A DNA stretch of 64,000 bases from Tetrapyrgos nigripes (taxonomy: Eukaryota > Basidiomycota > Agaricomycetes > Agaricales > Campanellaceae), in the NCBI GenBank assembly GCA_013368315.1, contig JAACJM010000132.1, forward strand, positions 124,001 through 188,000. Direction: 5' to 3'. Shown here piece after piece: positions 31,215 to 41,425 of the stretch. Numbering within the stretch: position 1 is the first letter of the stretch; each line of letters opens with the position of its first letter. The notes under the pieces were generated by a model, which was not told the DNA's origin, made no database searches, and was given only the letters and a program-made list of their open reading frames with translations. Made by a program: the position numbers and the translations under genes.

Positions 31215-34091
31215 ATGTCTGATAGCACTGGAAGTTTCGGAACTACCATCACCAGTGGCGTCCAGGAGATCTCCGCCTTACTTCCCTTGCTAGGAACCGA
31301 GCAGTGCGAGGAACACGTCAGTTCTGGGTTGACAAGAGGCTACTTCTACGTTGCCGCTACTCCCTTATCCATTTTCGGCAGTCTCGGATTAGCTAGGGCT
31401 GCGTTCAAAACCCTGGTTGCAAGCATCTACATCCCCTCTTGGAATTTCCATGGCGCACGGATATTGGCCGATGCCGGGTTTTGGGGAGTGGGAGATAACC
31501 TACCATTGATCCTGCTTGACAAGGAAAAGCGACTGGAGAAAGAAGAGGCTGCTGTTGAAGAGAAGTCGAAGGAGAAGTCAGAGGTACCACTGGTATGGGG
31601 AGCGCCGTTGGAGCGCCGTAAACGTCAGAAACATGGACATAACTTTCCCTCTCCTCAATATCTCGCTGGTTCCCGTCTTCATTCACTCCTCAAAGACCTC
31701 CGTGTCCACGAGGACTCCAGTATTACCGTCCGTACCCGCTGCACCGAATGGAATCTTTTCATGATAGCCTCTACGGCCGTTTTATGCCTCCTTAGCATTG
31801 TCCCATATATCTATCTCAACAAAAATAACCACCTCCCACCCTTTACTCGTTGGGCCTTTCCTGTCACCAGGGCACTTGGTGGCTTTCTCTGTGCCACCAT
31901 GATCCCATTGATCATTGAAATACGATTACGCGTGATAGTGGAGGAACAGCTTCGAAAACGCGCCAAAAAAGAACCCGAACTTCTGGTTCATCAGGATGGA
32001 CAACTTCACCGCTTTCTCTTGATTTTTCAAATCCTTTTGTTCTTCGGGGTGGTTGGTTCAGTGGCCGGCTACGTCGGTTGCTTCACCGTCGTCCAGAATT
32101 CCTCGAAACCTCGGGCTACCATAAGCTGGCTTCTTTTGGAAGCTGGTCTGTCGATTATTCGCATATTTCTGTGGGGTGTAAATCCAGGATATGACGATGC
32201 CCCTCCATTTTCCCTCTCCATCAAACTCAGTGACGATCCTCCCTTGCCTACTTGCAATAAATATAGATTTGAGCTAGAGAAAGAGGCTATGCTACCAATG
32301 GTTCGAGCAGACGACTTTCTGCCCGAGATCACGTCATACATCGGTCAGGTGGAACGCTTCAGTGATCCTCGATATGCTCTATACTACACTCTCACCTGTG
32401 AAAGTGAAAGTGACAAGAGAACACTACTCTATATCACTGTCTTTGATTTGACAGAACGCACTGGTTGGATATATACACGTGCATCCCCCTCCTCATCCTC
32501 TTCTGCTCCCTCGTCATCAGCCACATCTCTCCCTACGTTCAAAATCCTCCGTGCCCAATCAGTCGATGTCAACGAGCATAATGTCCCGCAGGCAAAGATA
32601 GACGTTCCAAAACGAGGAATTCGTCCACTAGGTCATGACATAGAGGAAAAAGTTAAAGCGCATTACCAGTCTATTGTGGACCAGTTGATGTTACGATTTG
32701 GTGACAAACATATTCGACAGGAGAGGCCTCTTGCCCAGAGGCATGGTATCACAATTCCCCATCGTATCCCCCTTGAACATGGTTGTGAAACGCTCTTCAC
32801 AAAGTGGACTCTGATGACGCGTGATACAAGAAGTCAGCGGTTACAATATGAGGCCGATAGGCAGCGTGTCATGGAAGCAGTCAAAGGAAAGTTAGAAGAT
32901 GGAGCATGGCACGATGGCTTGTCTTACCTCAACTTCTCATCCAAATGGAGGGAAATCGAGGAGAAAGTTCTTGAATTGTACCGTGACATTAATGACGACA
33001 TTGTAGAGTGCACCACCTGGCTCAGAGCGAGATTGAGATCTCTAGGGGAGAAGGAACAGGTGGTGAATTGGGCGTTGGAAAATTACTGGAGTGACATGGA
33101 GAAGGGACTTTTGGAGGAAGTTCATCGCTGGGAGTGCAAGTTGTGGGACTGTCATCAACAGATGACCAAAGAACTTGACGGTGACCGCCTGAAGGAACAG
33201 GCAGTCTGTGATTGGAGTACGAACTCATGGAACCGGCTGAATCACCAAGTCCGTTGTATGGAACAGAGAATGAAAAAGTTGGAGTATAAACTTAATGCAC
33301 GTCGACTTGGGTTGGATTGGGATCACCTTATAGAGAGCATGACCAGCGAGCATCCAAGCCGAGACTTCAAAGTTTTTTCAGATGGTCACAACTTCTCTCT
33401 TGATCCACTTCCTCGTAAAATACAATTTATCATGAAAAATCTCCGACAGCAGCTACTCCAATGTCGCACCAGCCTTAATCTCCAAAGCAGCCAATCACTG
33501 TTTGGATGTAGGATGATAGACCTGCTCGAGCTCAGTCTTACTCGAAACAGGCTGCAGATCCGGGACAAAGTTGTTTCCAGTCTGGGCGTTGATGGAGTTC
33601 TCAAGGCTATCAACGAGAACCCATTCGAAGATACAATTTTGCAGGTGGATTTTTGGAACGTTACAGATTCCGATGCCTTGGTCAAGCTTGCAGCTGTTGT
33701 CAATGACATGCCAAGGTTGACGTGCATTAGTTTCCCCCCCTTGCAGCGACCAATTACAAAGGAGATGGCTGCTATCCTGCGCGAAATTAGGCGTGCAAGG
33801 GGCCATAGTATCCATATCTATGTTGGTTGGGAGTGGGATCAATGGGAGGAAACTCCAGCAGCGGAGATAGCTCAAGAGACCTCGCCTAGTATCTCCCTGT
33901 GGGGTTTTACTGCAGAGGGCAATTTCGACGAAATGATGGCAATAAAAAGAGTCACGAATCACTCTCAATTTCCAGGCTCCGATGGAAGGCAATGTGGTAC
34001 TGAAGATCATTCACAGGGTCTCTCTTCAGGAATTTTCTACCAGTATAACCATCACCAGAGACAAGAAAAGTCTCATGGAGGTCCCCGTTGA
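31215..34091 (+). CDS. large four-span membrane protein, copy 1 (C-terminus frameshifted)
   Basis: The ATG at 31215 follows an intron (GTGAGTAAATC...TGATACAG, 31146-31203). The protein starts MSDSTGSFGTTITSGVQEISALLPLLGTEQ. Four hydrophobic spans lie roughly at residues 180-200 (FMIASTAVLCLLSIV), 215-235, 270-300 (FLLIFQILLFFGVVGSVAGYV) and 310-330 (WLLLEAGLSIIRIFLWG). A long charged, partly coiled-coil region and a beta-rich tail follow. Near 33945 it lacks two bases found in copy 2 (AAAAAGAGTC against GAAAGACAAGTC). The tail therefore shifts frame, and the homologous ending lies at 33982-34281. Family known from mushroom genomes; function unknown. Confidence 0.8.
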   Translation: MSDSTGSFGTTITSGVQEISALLPLLGTEQCEEHVSSGLTRGYFYVAATPLSIFGSLGLARAAFKTLVASIYIPSWNFHGARILADAGFWGVGDNLPLILLDKEKRLEKEEAAVEEKSKEKSEVPLVWGAPLERRKRQKHGHNFPSPQYLAGSRLHSLLKDLRVHEDSSITVRTRCTEWNLFMIASTAVLCLLSIVPYIYLNKNNHLPPFTRWAFPVTRALGGFLCATMIPLIIEIRLRVIVEEQLRKRAKKEPELLVHQDGQLHRFLLIFQILLFFGVVGSVAGYVGCFTVVQNSSKPRATISWLLLEAGLSIIRIFLWGVNPGYDDAPPFSLSIKLSDDPPLPTCNKYRFELEKEAMLPMVRADDFLPEITSYIGQVERFSDPRYALYYTLTCESESDKRTLLYITVFDLTERTGWIYTRASPSSSSSAPSSSATSLPTFKILRAQSVDVNEHNVPQAKIDVPKRGIRPLGHDIEEKVKAHYQSIVDQLMLRFGDKHIRQERPLAQRHGITIPHRIPLEHGCETLFTKWTLMTRDTRSQRLQYEADRQRVMEAVKGKLEDGAWHDGLSYLNFSSKWREIEEKVLELYRDINDDIVECTTWLRARLRSLGEKEQVVNWALENYWSDMEKGLLEEVHRWECKLWDCHQQMTKELDGDRLKEQAVCDWSTNSWNRLNHQVRCMEQRMKKLEYKLNARRLGLDWDHLIESMTSEHPSRDFKVFSDGHNFSLDPLPRKIQFIMKNLRQQLLQCRTSLNLQSSQSLFGCRMIDLLELSLTRNRLQIRDKVVSSLGVDGVLKAINENPFEDTILQVDFWNVTDSDALVKLAAVVNDMPRLTCISFPPLQRPITKEMAAILREIRRARGHSIHIYVGWEWDQWEETPAAEIAQETSPSISLWGFTAEGNFDEMMAIKRVTNHSQFPGSDGRQCGTEDHSQGLSSGIFYQYNHHQRQEKSHGGPR

Positions 34092-34281
34092 ATACAGAGC
34101 TGAATGTTACACGGAGACAATAAAGCTGAAGCCACAGGATCATTTTGATCTGGAAGTTTACAACACTGTGGAGTTAATTGTTAATAACAAATTTTACATC
34201 TTGCAGAGCCTGGAGCTTGCCGCCGAAGATGGTACACTGCTCTTATCGATGCCTTGGAGAGAACCAATACCTCGGAAATAA
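33982..34281 (+). pseudogene. displaced C-terminal segment of the four-span protein, copy 1
   Basis: This frame reads VVLKIIHRVSLQEF, TSITITRDKKSLMEVPVEY and LLLSMPWREP, matching the intact C-terminus of copy 2. It is out of frame with the main body because of the 2-base loss near 33945. Confidence 0.8.
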
Positions 34282-35303
34282 CCAAGAGAGGAAGAAAGCG
34301 GTGAAGAAGACGAGGATGAAGGCAGTGAAGAAGGTGACAAGGAAGGTGACGAGCGGGTGGGTATTGAAGGTGCTGTATTGAGATGAGTGAAGAAGCGGGC
34401 ACTGCGCCGGTGACAAGTAGCGGATGGTGTAACAATCTTCCTTCCTTCCTCATTTTGCCCTTAATCAATACAGTCATAGTTTAATCTGTTCTTCCCGCAG
34501 TCTACGACAAATGTATAGTACCCAAAGAAATGATTCAATGTTGTCTGTTATGATCTGGGGTGATGCAGGAGTGAAATTCTCTGCTAGTAGGAGAGATACA
34601 AACATCTACAAGACTCCATGTCAACTAGAGTAGCATCTGACTCGGAAGATGCATTATACGCATCAAAGATCCTGCGAAAAAAAACCGTACACAAAAACAA
34701 CACAAAACCGGATGTCAGCTGCAGGCTTCAAAGTATCGTATACAACGTCTTCTCATTTTGCAGGTCGTTCCATTTTAGAGAATGCTCAAAGCTTTCTGAA
34801 GGTGTTATCTTGATGAAAGCAAGGAGAGACGGCGTTGGTGGAGTGAAAGACGTCCCGGACCAAACATCGAGATTCCGTTGTTCCTCTCTTGTTTCCTTCC
34901 TTGCTATTTCTTCTTCGGTACATCGTACGCCCTTTTAGTTCATCTCCTACGAATAGCCCCTATGCATGCCCGTTTGCACTTTCCACACACAACGGTTAAA
35001 TACATATCTACTACTTGAATTATTATACCTAGAGACTGACTTGCTGAAGACGCGTCGCGTACGCGTTCCCTCCATGTGGCACGTGTCTTTGTTTGGCGAA
35101 CAAAGCAACGTTGACAACGCCTCCTCCGAAGAATTCGTTCGAAGCTTTCGCAATGCAGTGCCGACTACGACCACGAGCAGTCACTCTCCCCCATTAAGAT
35201 GACATGCGTCTCTAGCAAAACCAAACTATTCCAACCGATCTCATTCAAGCAGACGTCGGGTTGGCCTGCGTAGATCCGTTTCAAAGCTGAGGGTTGTTGG
35301 GTA
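34282..35303. other. 3' flank of the four-span gene, copy 1
   Basis: Shared with 55968-56958. It contains a short purine-rich run (GAAGAAGGTGACAAGGAAGG) and no conserved open frame. Both copies keep GACGCGTCGCGTACGCGTTC. Confidence 0.5.
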
Positions 35304-36325
35304 GGAACGTTGGGATGGGGTTGGTTGATGAAGCGAATACGACTACCCACACGTAATAGAGTGAAATAGACTTCCGTCTCCGTCTTCTCCTACTCATTCC
35401 TTTTCCCTTTATCCCTTCCAACAAGCCTAATCCCAGATCTACAGCACGTCAAGTCCCCACCTCCCTGTACCGAATCCCCTTCTTCACACACAACAACGAA
35501 AACGACAACGAAACACGACGGCGGGACGGTGACGCGTCGCCAACCAAGTCCCTTCTCGACCCACGCCATGGCGGTCTCTTCTCCATCCTATTTCTGAACG
35601 CCCTGGTTCGCTACCAGCCAATGTGTTATTGTTGGAGGCCGAAAGGGGATGGGGTACAGGTACGGATGAGGGGATGGGATAGGGATGGTACAACGGGAGC
35701 ACGACTCGGAGAAGGAAGAGGTGAAGTGGGGAACGAAGTAGGGGGATGGTTCATCCCAAAGGTGTGAGTGGGGATACCGGTACCATCACCGGCGAAGACG
35801 GGGATATAGTGGAGAGGAGGGAGAGGTGAAGGGCAAGGGGGGTCAAGAATGTATGTGTCTTTTCTACTTCTTTATTTCTTACTTTGTGTCTTCTACGTCT
35901 TCGGTGTTGCGGCAAAGGTAGTTAATGACAAGACGGTTATCTAGCCCATTCTTCCACCATCTCTATCATCGTCATACTCCTCCCATTTCCTTTTGCAGCG
36001 AGAGCCTCTGGGCAACCGTTGATAGCAGCGTCTTCACTTCCTCCCCCCACCGCTCCCATTCTCTGGTTGAGGATTACAATCCTGATGATATTGACTCTGA
36101 GTCGGAAAACCCTCACTCCCAAACAATCCACCTCCTCCGTGAATGGGCAAGATTGTTGGAGAAGTTGGCGTTGGCTATGGTCAGCGTATCAGCAACGTAT
36201 TCACTTTCTCCCCCTGCCCCCACTTCACTCTGACTCCTTCGACGACGCCGACGATATCCACCACCGCTCTTTGAATGTTGAAGAAGCCGCCAAGGACCAC
36301 CTCGTTGCCGCTCGTTTTCCTACAT
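35304..36325 (+). other. spacer between duplicated units, one possible exon
   Basis: Present once. The frame 35925-36233 has a coding-like part (EDYNPDDIDSESENPHSQTIHLLREWARLLEKLALAM) between intron-like sequence, possibly an exon of a lost gene. GGGATGG and GGGGAT repeats occur around 35640-35760. Confidence 0.3.
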
Positions 36326-37899
36326 ATCAAACCTTTCTATTATTGCCTCCATGGTGTACGGGTCAAGTTTACGCTAGTTAAAAGCTCTCAGGTGTGCATA
36401 TCTCACCTTCTCCATACGTGTAATGTTCATTATTCCTTTACTCAACTACTCCCCCTCTTCTCAAATTTCCCTGCCTCACCCCGTTTGTCTGTCTTCACCC
36501 ACCATTTCACACCGCCCACACTTGGCAGGGGCTTTCTCCAGTAACCTTGACAGTGCCTCAACATACTCATATCTATTTCATTCCATCCCAACGCGATCTA
36601 CCGATTCTACCTACTAACGTTTACCGCCACCGTACTTATTCCTAGTTGTGATTGTATCACGTCACAAACTCTCTTTCTCCCCCCAACCACCATTATCTCT
36701 GCTTTCAACGTCGCTTCCACCGCTATCCCACCTCAAATCTACACAAGAGGGTCCTCAAACTTCGAGGTAGGTTGTTTCTCGTCATTTGCAAAAAGTTGTT
36801 TACTGATCCCATCGCCTTTACAGCAGGTCAAAGGTGAGTACTAGTATCTAAACGGTATTTTGTTTATTTTTTTCGCATTCTTATTTGTGACTTGTAGGTT
36901 CTAAGGAGATTTAGTCGTTGCTAGATATCGGTGAGTTAGGCTTTTCTTTGCTTCTCGCTCCGCCTAACTCATGTTTGCTATGCAGATGCCTTGTCTCCTC
37001 AAGTTCGGTCGCGTTCGCTCTGGTCGGTGGTCCGGGTTAGTTAGCGGTTAGGGTCTGGGTATGATTTGAGTTGGACGGTGGATTAGGATGCGGCGCTCGG
37101 GGTTTGGTGTGATGCTTGAGATATGATAAGTTGCGCAACAGTTATTATTTTTTTTTCGTTTGTTTTTCTCTTAATTCTATCTTATTCCGGGTTTTCCCTT
37201 CTTCACCTGCATCTCCTACCACCTCAGATCTCAAGACTGCAAGTACTCAAGATCCCCTTCCTTTCCCCCCCAGCTCTAGCACCTTGCATCAAGGCTAGCC
37301 TCAAGACCTCCCCCATCCATTCCCAAGTCGTCCACCTGCTTTGCGTGTCCATTGCATCTACTGGGGGTTTTCGGGGGATTCAGAGGATGCATATATACCT
37401 AGGTATCTTTCCTGATAGCGATCTTACCTCAAATACTCGAATGAAACTGTAAAAACAGCAGCGAATGAATGGCCGACGACTCGAAGAGAAGTCGCGTGGA
37501 TATGAAAGGGGATTTGTACTTAAAGCACGCTTTGATTGAGCGGTAAGTGTTTGCAGGGTGTGGAAAAGTTCTCAAGGATCAAATTCTCCCGTCAATGACT
37601 GCCTTGTTACTCGTGTATGTTCCTGATTCATTCCCGGTTCATTACTGGTACTTGATATCAACTCGAAGATAGTCGAACTTTATCACTGTCGCTGCAAGTC
37701 AGCTGAGGGATGGTGTCTACTACACAACTTCCCTCGTCGACTTCATACTATATAAACCCGTATGTATGTTCATCTCCTTGGATGAGACTGACTTTTTGCA
37801 TACATATGCGACCCAGCGAGAAATCTCGGATCCTTGTGTTGAATGGCCTAATAATTATCCCCTCTACAGGTCACAGTTATAAACTACGCCTCCAATTCT

Positions 37900-38411
37900 A
37901 TGTCCTCAGACGCAACCACTGGCGTTCAAGACGTTTCTGCCAAGGATTTGATCACTTATGCCATTATAGGGGCAAAACCGTCCCCATTGAATACACTGAA
38001 AATTATGAAGTGAGTGATGTGTATCTTGTCTTTCTCGAGTCTCGACTCTTCCCTGAGCTAACAAATGCCTCCATATGTCATTCAGAAGTTTAATTGCATT
38101 TAATCATTAGCTCTTACAGCCATCGGAATTCCGAATGAAGAACACACGGTGAGCAGTTCATGATTCGTTGAATCATTGCTGAAACGGCCCCAAGCATCTT
38201 CGTATATCCGTTCCTCTCCAGGGAACCCCTCTCAATGGAACCAAGGTATATCCAAACACGGAAACTTGGCGCAAGCTTCCCATGCACAAGCACGACGTTG
38301 TTTATGCCGAATTCTTTCCTTGGTGGATTGCGCTGTGGATCAAGTTACCTTGTTTCCAAGGGATATCATCAGGACAGAAACCAACTTCTGATGGTTCTCG
38401 TAAGTCAGAAT
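37900..38411 (+). pseudogene. small CHYR-type protein, copy a2
   Basis: Same exon plan as 27092-27597. Exon 1 has lost a base (GATTTGATCACTTATGCC against GATTTCATCATCTTATGCC), so the CHYR segment is out of frame with the start. The last exon (NGTKVYPNTETWRKLPMHKHDVVYAEF) remains open to TAG 38409-38411. Confidence 0.5.
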
Positions 38412-38644
38412 AGTGACTTGATGGATGTAGGCTGTTTGTTTTTGCCCTTATATTACGGAGAGTTCACGAGGATCTAAAACATTTTTTGCCCACAAAGAAT
38501 GTCAGTGAGAGAAGGATCTGGAGAGTGTATCATAGGCACCAAGGAGGAATACCACAAGAAAAACTTTACAGAGTATCCAGCCTGCCTGCCCTGATAGCTC
38601 GGCCCATCGCCAAGCAGTATCCACCGACGCATTGTTACTACCAG

Positions 38645-38775
38645 TGGAGTAGGGCATTCTGTGAGGTCTAAGCGATGTTTGTACATGTTTGGTAGTAGCT
38701 TTAGGGTGGCCAGGCCTCGTAGCGGCAGTCAACAAGAAATCATCATCATAGTGATCCTCACATCTAGCATCTTCA
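38645..38775 (+). repeat. 5' LTR of element E
   Basis: At 131 bp this is very short for a gypsy LTR. It starts TG, ends CA, and is followed three bases later by a TGG primer site. I see no clear TATA box inside. Confidence 0.92.
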
Positions 38776-38778
38776 TCT

Positions 38779-38797
38779 TGGTGACGAAAGTGCGATT
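38779..38797 (+). other. tRNA primer binding site of element E
   Basis: TGGTGACGAAAGTGCGATT is complementary to a tRNA ending ...AATCGCACTTTCGTCACCA. The AATC.. part fits the end of a T-loop, so the match extends from the CCA end into the T-arm. The donor tRNA is not identified. This contrasts with the self-primed look of A and F. Confidence 0.7.
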
Positions 38798-39121
38798 CTA
38801 ACCGCACGCCAGAGACAGTAGAGGCCGTTTCCTTCCAAACACGTCAACACTCTCGACCCCAAAATCACAACAGAATCATCGCTAACAGAATCATCGCTGA
38901 CAGAATCGTCACAGAACGATTCCATACCAGCAACAGGCCACGTTACACCGCCTACTTCACCGCCACAACAGCCACTCGATGAAAGACCCACAGAGAGCTG
39001 GGTAAACTTCGTACACCGTTCCCGTTTCAACCTAGTAACCCCCTCAGAGCCTCATTCGCGCATACCCTCTAGACCAACGACACCAGACACAGCACCAAAA
39101 CCGAGAACAAATACATACGCA

Positions 39122-40231
39122 ATGTCGATGACGATCCCGAAATTTGCGGGAGGAACCGAAGAGAAACTCAATCTGCTAGACTTCCTAAGGGAAGCGGAGA
39201 TGTATATGCGAGGCGTGCAAATTCCAGCAGCAGAAATGGGAGATAGTGTCAGCCTACTCTTCAAAGCAGGCAGCCGAGTCGACACCTGGTATGGGAAGTT
39301 AGATGAGGCGACGAAAGCAGACTGGAAAAAGTTCAAGGTAGAGTTCCTAACGGAATTCCCGGCACCAGTTGTTGCCGAACCCACGTCTTCGGACTACAGG
39401 AAGGAACTCTTAACAATGCGAATCACTTGGAAGGAACTGGGAACACGAGATGAGGATACAAAGGAGTGGACCCACCAGCGTTTAGCACACCGCCTGCTAG
39501 ATATTGCGAAGGCCGCCAACATCGCAGACACTGCATCGGACATTGTCTCAGTGCACGATAACCTCCCGAGTTTCCTAAGGGAAAAGGTTTCAGCCAGCGC
39601 AAAGAATTGGAAGGAATTCACGGACACTATCAAAGACGTCGGAGCACAGGCCATTAAGGATGCAAAGGAGAAGGAGGAGAGATTGCAGAGGTTAGAGGAA
39701 ATGAGCACCCGTATACCACCAGCCCCAGAAACACCCAGCAAACCCCTAGCGCGAGCGTTTGCCAGAACACAGATCACCACACCACTGCCACCACTTCTGT
39801 TCACCAGAAAGCCGACCACAAGCCACTTGAACGATGCGCAGAAAAACTCGTTACGCACTAAAGTTGACAACTACGTCCAATGCCCCAATACGCCGCAAGG
39901 TATAGAAGACTGGAAAAACGACGTCAGACAGTTTCACAGGACACACGGTACCAACGTCACCTTCACCGAACAAATGTCTTACCCATATGCGCCAGGAACA
40001 CTCAAGCCAGGATTGGGAGAGTGCTTCAAGTGTGGAAAGAGCTGGCATGGAAAGGACGTGGAATGCACGTCACCGTCCAAGATCACGAGAACTGAAGGAG
40101 ATTGGAGAGCTTTTGTGCGGAGAGAATTGGGAAGATCTAATGCAGTCAGAATCAACGCAGTAGGAAGCGAGGACATCGAGGACATTTTTGCCAACTTCAG
40201 CTCGGGAAATGGGGAGGGGTCAACGGACTAA
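39122..40231 (+). CDS. element E Gag, 369 residues
   Basis: Intact frame from ATG 39122 to TAA 40229-40231. The helical capsid-like part (MTIPKFAGGTEEKLNLLDFLREAEMY, VDTWYGKLDEA) resembles retrotransposon Gag. One zinc-knuckle-like motif, CFKCGKSWHGKDVEC, is near residue 307 with spacing CX2CX4HX5C, one residue longer than canonical. The pol start at 40243 is in another frame. Confidence 0.85.
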   Translation: MSMTIPKFAGGTEEKLNLLDFLREAEMYMRGVQIPAAEMGDSVSLLFKAGSRVDTWYGKLDEATKADWKKFKVEFLTEFPAPVVAEPTSSDYRKELLTMRITWKELGTRDEDTKEWTHQRLAHRLLDIAKAANIADTASDIVSVHDNLPSFLREKVSASAKNWKEFTDTIKDVGAQAIKDAKEKEERLQRLEEMSTRIPPAPETPSKPLARAFARTQITTPLPPLLFTRKPTTSHLNDAQKNSLRTKVDNYVQCPNTPQGIEDWKNDVRQFHRTHGTNVTFTEQMSYPYAPGTLKPGLGECFKCGKSWHGKDVECTSPSKITRTEGDWRAFVRRELGRSNAVRINAVGSEDIEDIFANFSSGNGEGSTD

Positions 40232-40242
40232 ACGGCAACCGT

Positions 40243-41070
40243 ATGACCCAGGTTATGGACTCTTCTCGCAGTAGTGACCATTGTATATCCAAGAATGATA
40301 TCATCGATGTGCATACAGTGGAGAGTGTCCGAAGCTGTACGAGTGAACCATTCATTACACCAGTTGAACTGGTGGACGAAAACGGGAAAGCAGTCCAGGT
40401 GTCAACACTAGTGGACAATGGGGCAATGGCAGCATGCATGGATGTTGAGGTATACAACAACCTAAAGGGGAAGATAGGTGGCTGGAACACGTCGACGAAA
40501 GTCATGCGCATGGCCGATGGTCGCATAGTACCATCGGTTGCAAGTTGGAGTGGAATAGTTCGGGTGAAAGACCTAGAAGCACCAGGATCCTTCGAAGTTT
40601 TCGAGAGCAAAGGCAGTTGGGACATATTGTTCAGAAAACCGTTATTACAACAGTTCAAGGTGATACACGAATATGAACACGACACCATCAAAGTAAAAGT
40701 TGGGAAGGAGTCGAGAACGATATTCAACAAAGGACTGGGAAAGAAAATAACGCTGGATAAAAGAGTTTGCACAGTAACATTGGAAGAGGTGGAGGATGAA
40801 GAAGCCGAGGCTGAAAGCAGACGTGAAACATTGAAGGGAGATCCATGGTGCACGCCGATACTAGACAAAGTGGAGGAATTGAAGGAGGAAGAGAAACCGA
40901 AGAATAAGCCGAATGGCGAAGCGTGTAACAAAGAGGGGGTATCTGCGAGTACAGATATCCCCTGGGATAGGGAAGTTCCTCAGTTGGCATTTAGTGATGA
41001 GGACACAATACCCACTTACCATCCACAGGAAAAAAAGATGAACATCATCGACATATTCATACGTGTTTGA
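40243..41070 (+). pseudogene. element E protease and linker
   Basis: VSTLVDNGAMAACMD carries DNGA at the retropepsin site (usually DSGA or DTGA). The domain continues through VADGRIVPS-like and SWDILFRKPLLQQF strands. The frame ends at TGA 41068-41070. Coding continues in another frame (EIPKERERRKQEELAERL), so a one-base shift lies near 41050. A TGA at 41165-41167 then follows KRD. Confidence 0.75.
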
Positions 41071-41425
41071 AATCCCAAAAGAGCGAGAGAGGCGTAAACA
41101 AGAGGAGCTGGCAGAGAGGTTGAGACGGAGCCGAGAAGAGCAGAAATTGGAGAGGAAGCGAGACTGAGAAAGGTACAACAAGGGAGCAGGCAGACAACGG
41201 TATTGGTGGGGAAAGAAGGGATACACGAGAGGAGAAAAGTGGAAGACATTTATCAGAAGCATCAAAAATAGGAAAAAGCGTTCAAACTCACTGGGGGGAA
41301 GTAACGCACCCCCCTTCAGGGGAGTTTCTGATGCTAACTGCTCCAATACTGAGAACATCGCTAACCAAAACACCCCAGCAAATGAAACTGCACCACAAAT
41401 CTATCTTGTCGAACCGGGGGAAACC

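Larger units (their letters stand above)
25526..35303 (+). repeat. tandem segmental duplication, unit 1
   Basis: This 9.8-kb unit matches 36326-56958 once elements E and D are removed from the second copy. It carries two loci of the small CHYR-type protein, a membrane-like locus (28190-29900) and the large four-span gene. Divergence is visible, with substitutions and indels, so the duplication is not recent. Confidence 0.9.

Noticed and set aside
33495..34010. 171-codon minus-strand frame
   Set aside because: Antisense to the four-span gene; the corresponding frame in copy 2 is shorter and altered, so it is not conserved.
40197..40931. 244-codon minus-strand frame
   Set aside because: Antisense to element E protease, Ser/Leu/Pro rich as expected from the reverse of an acidic-Lys coding strand.
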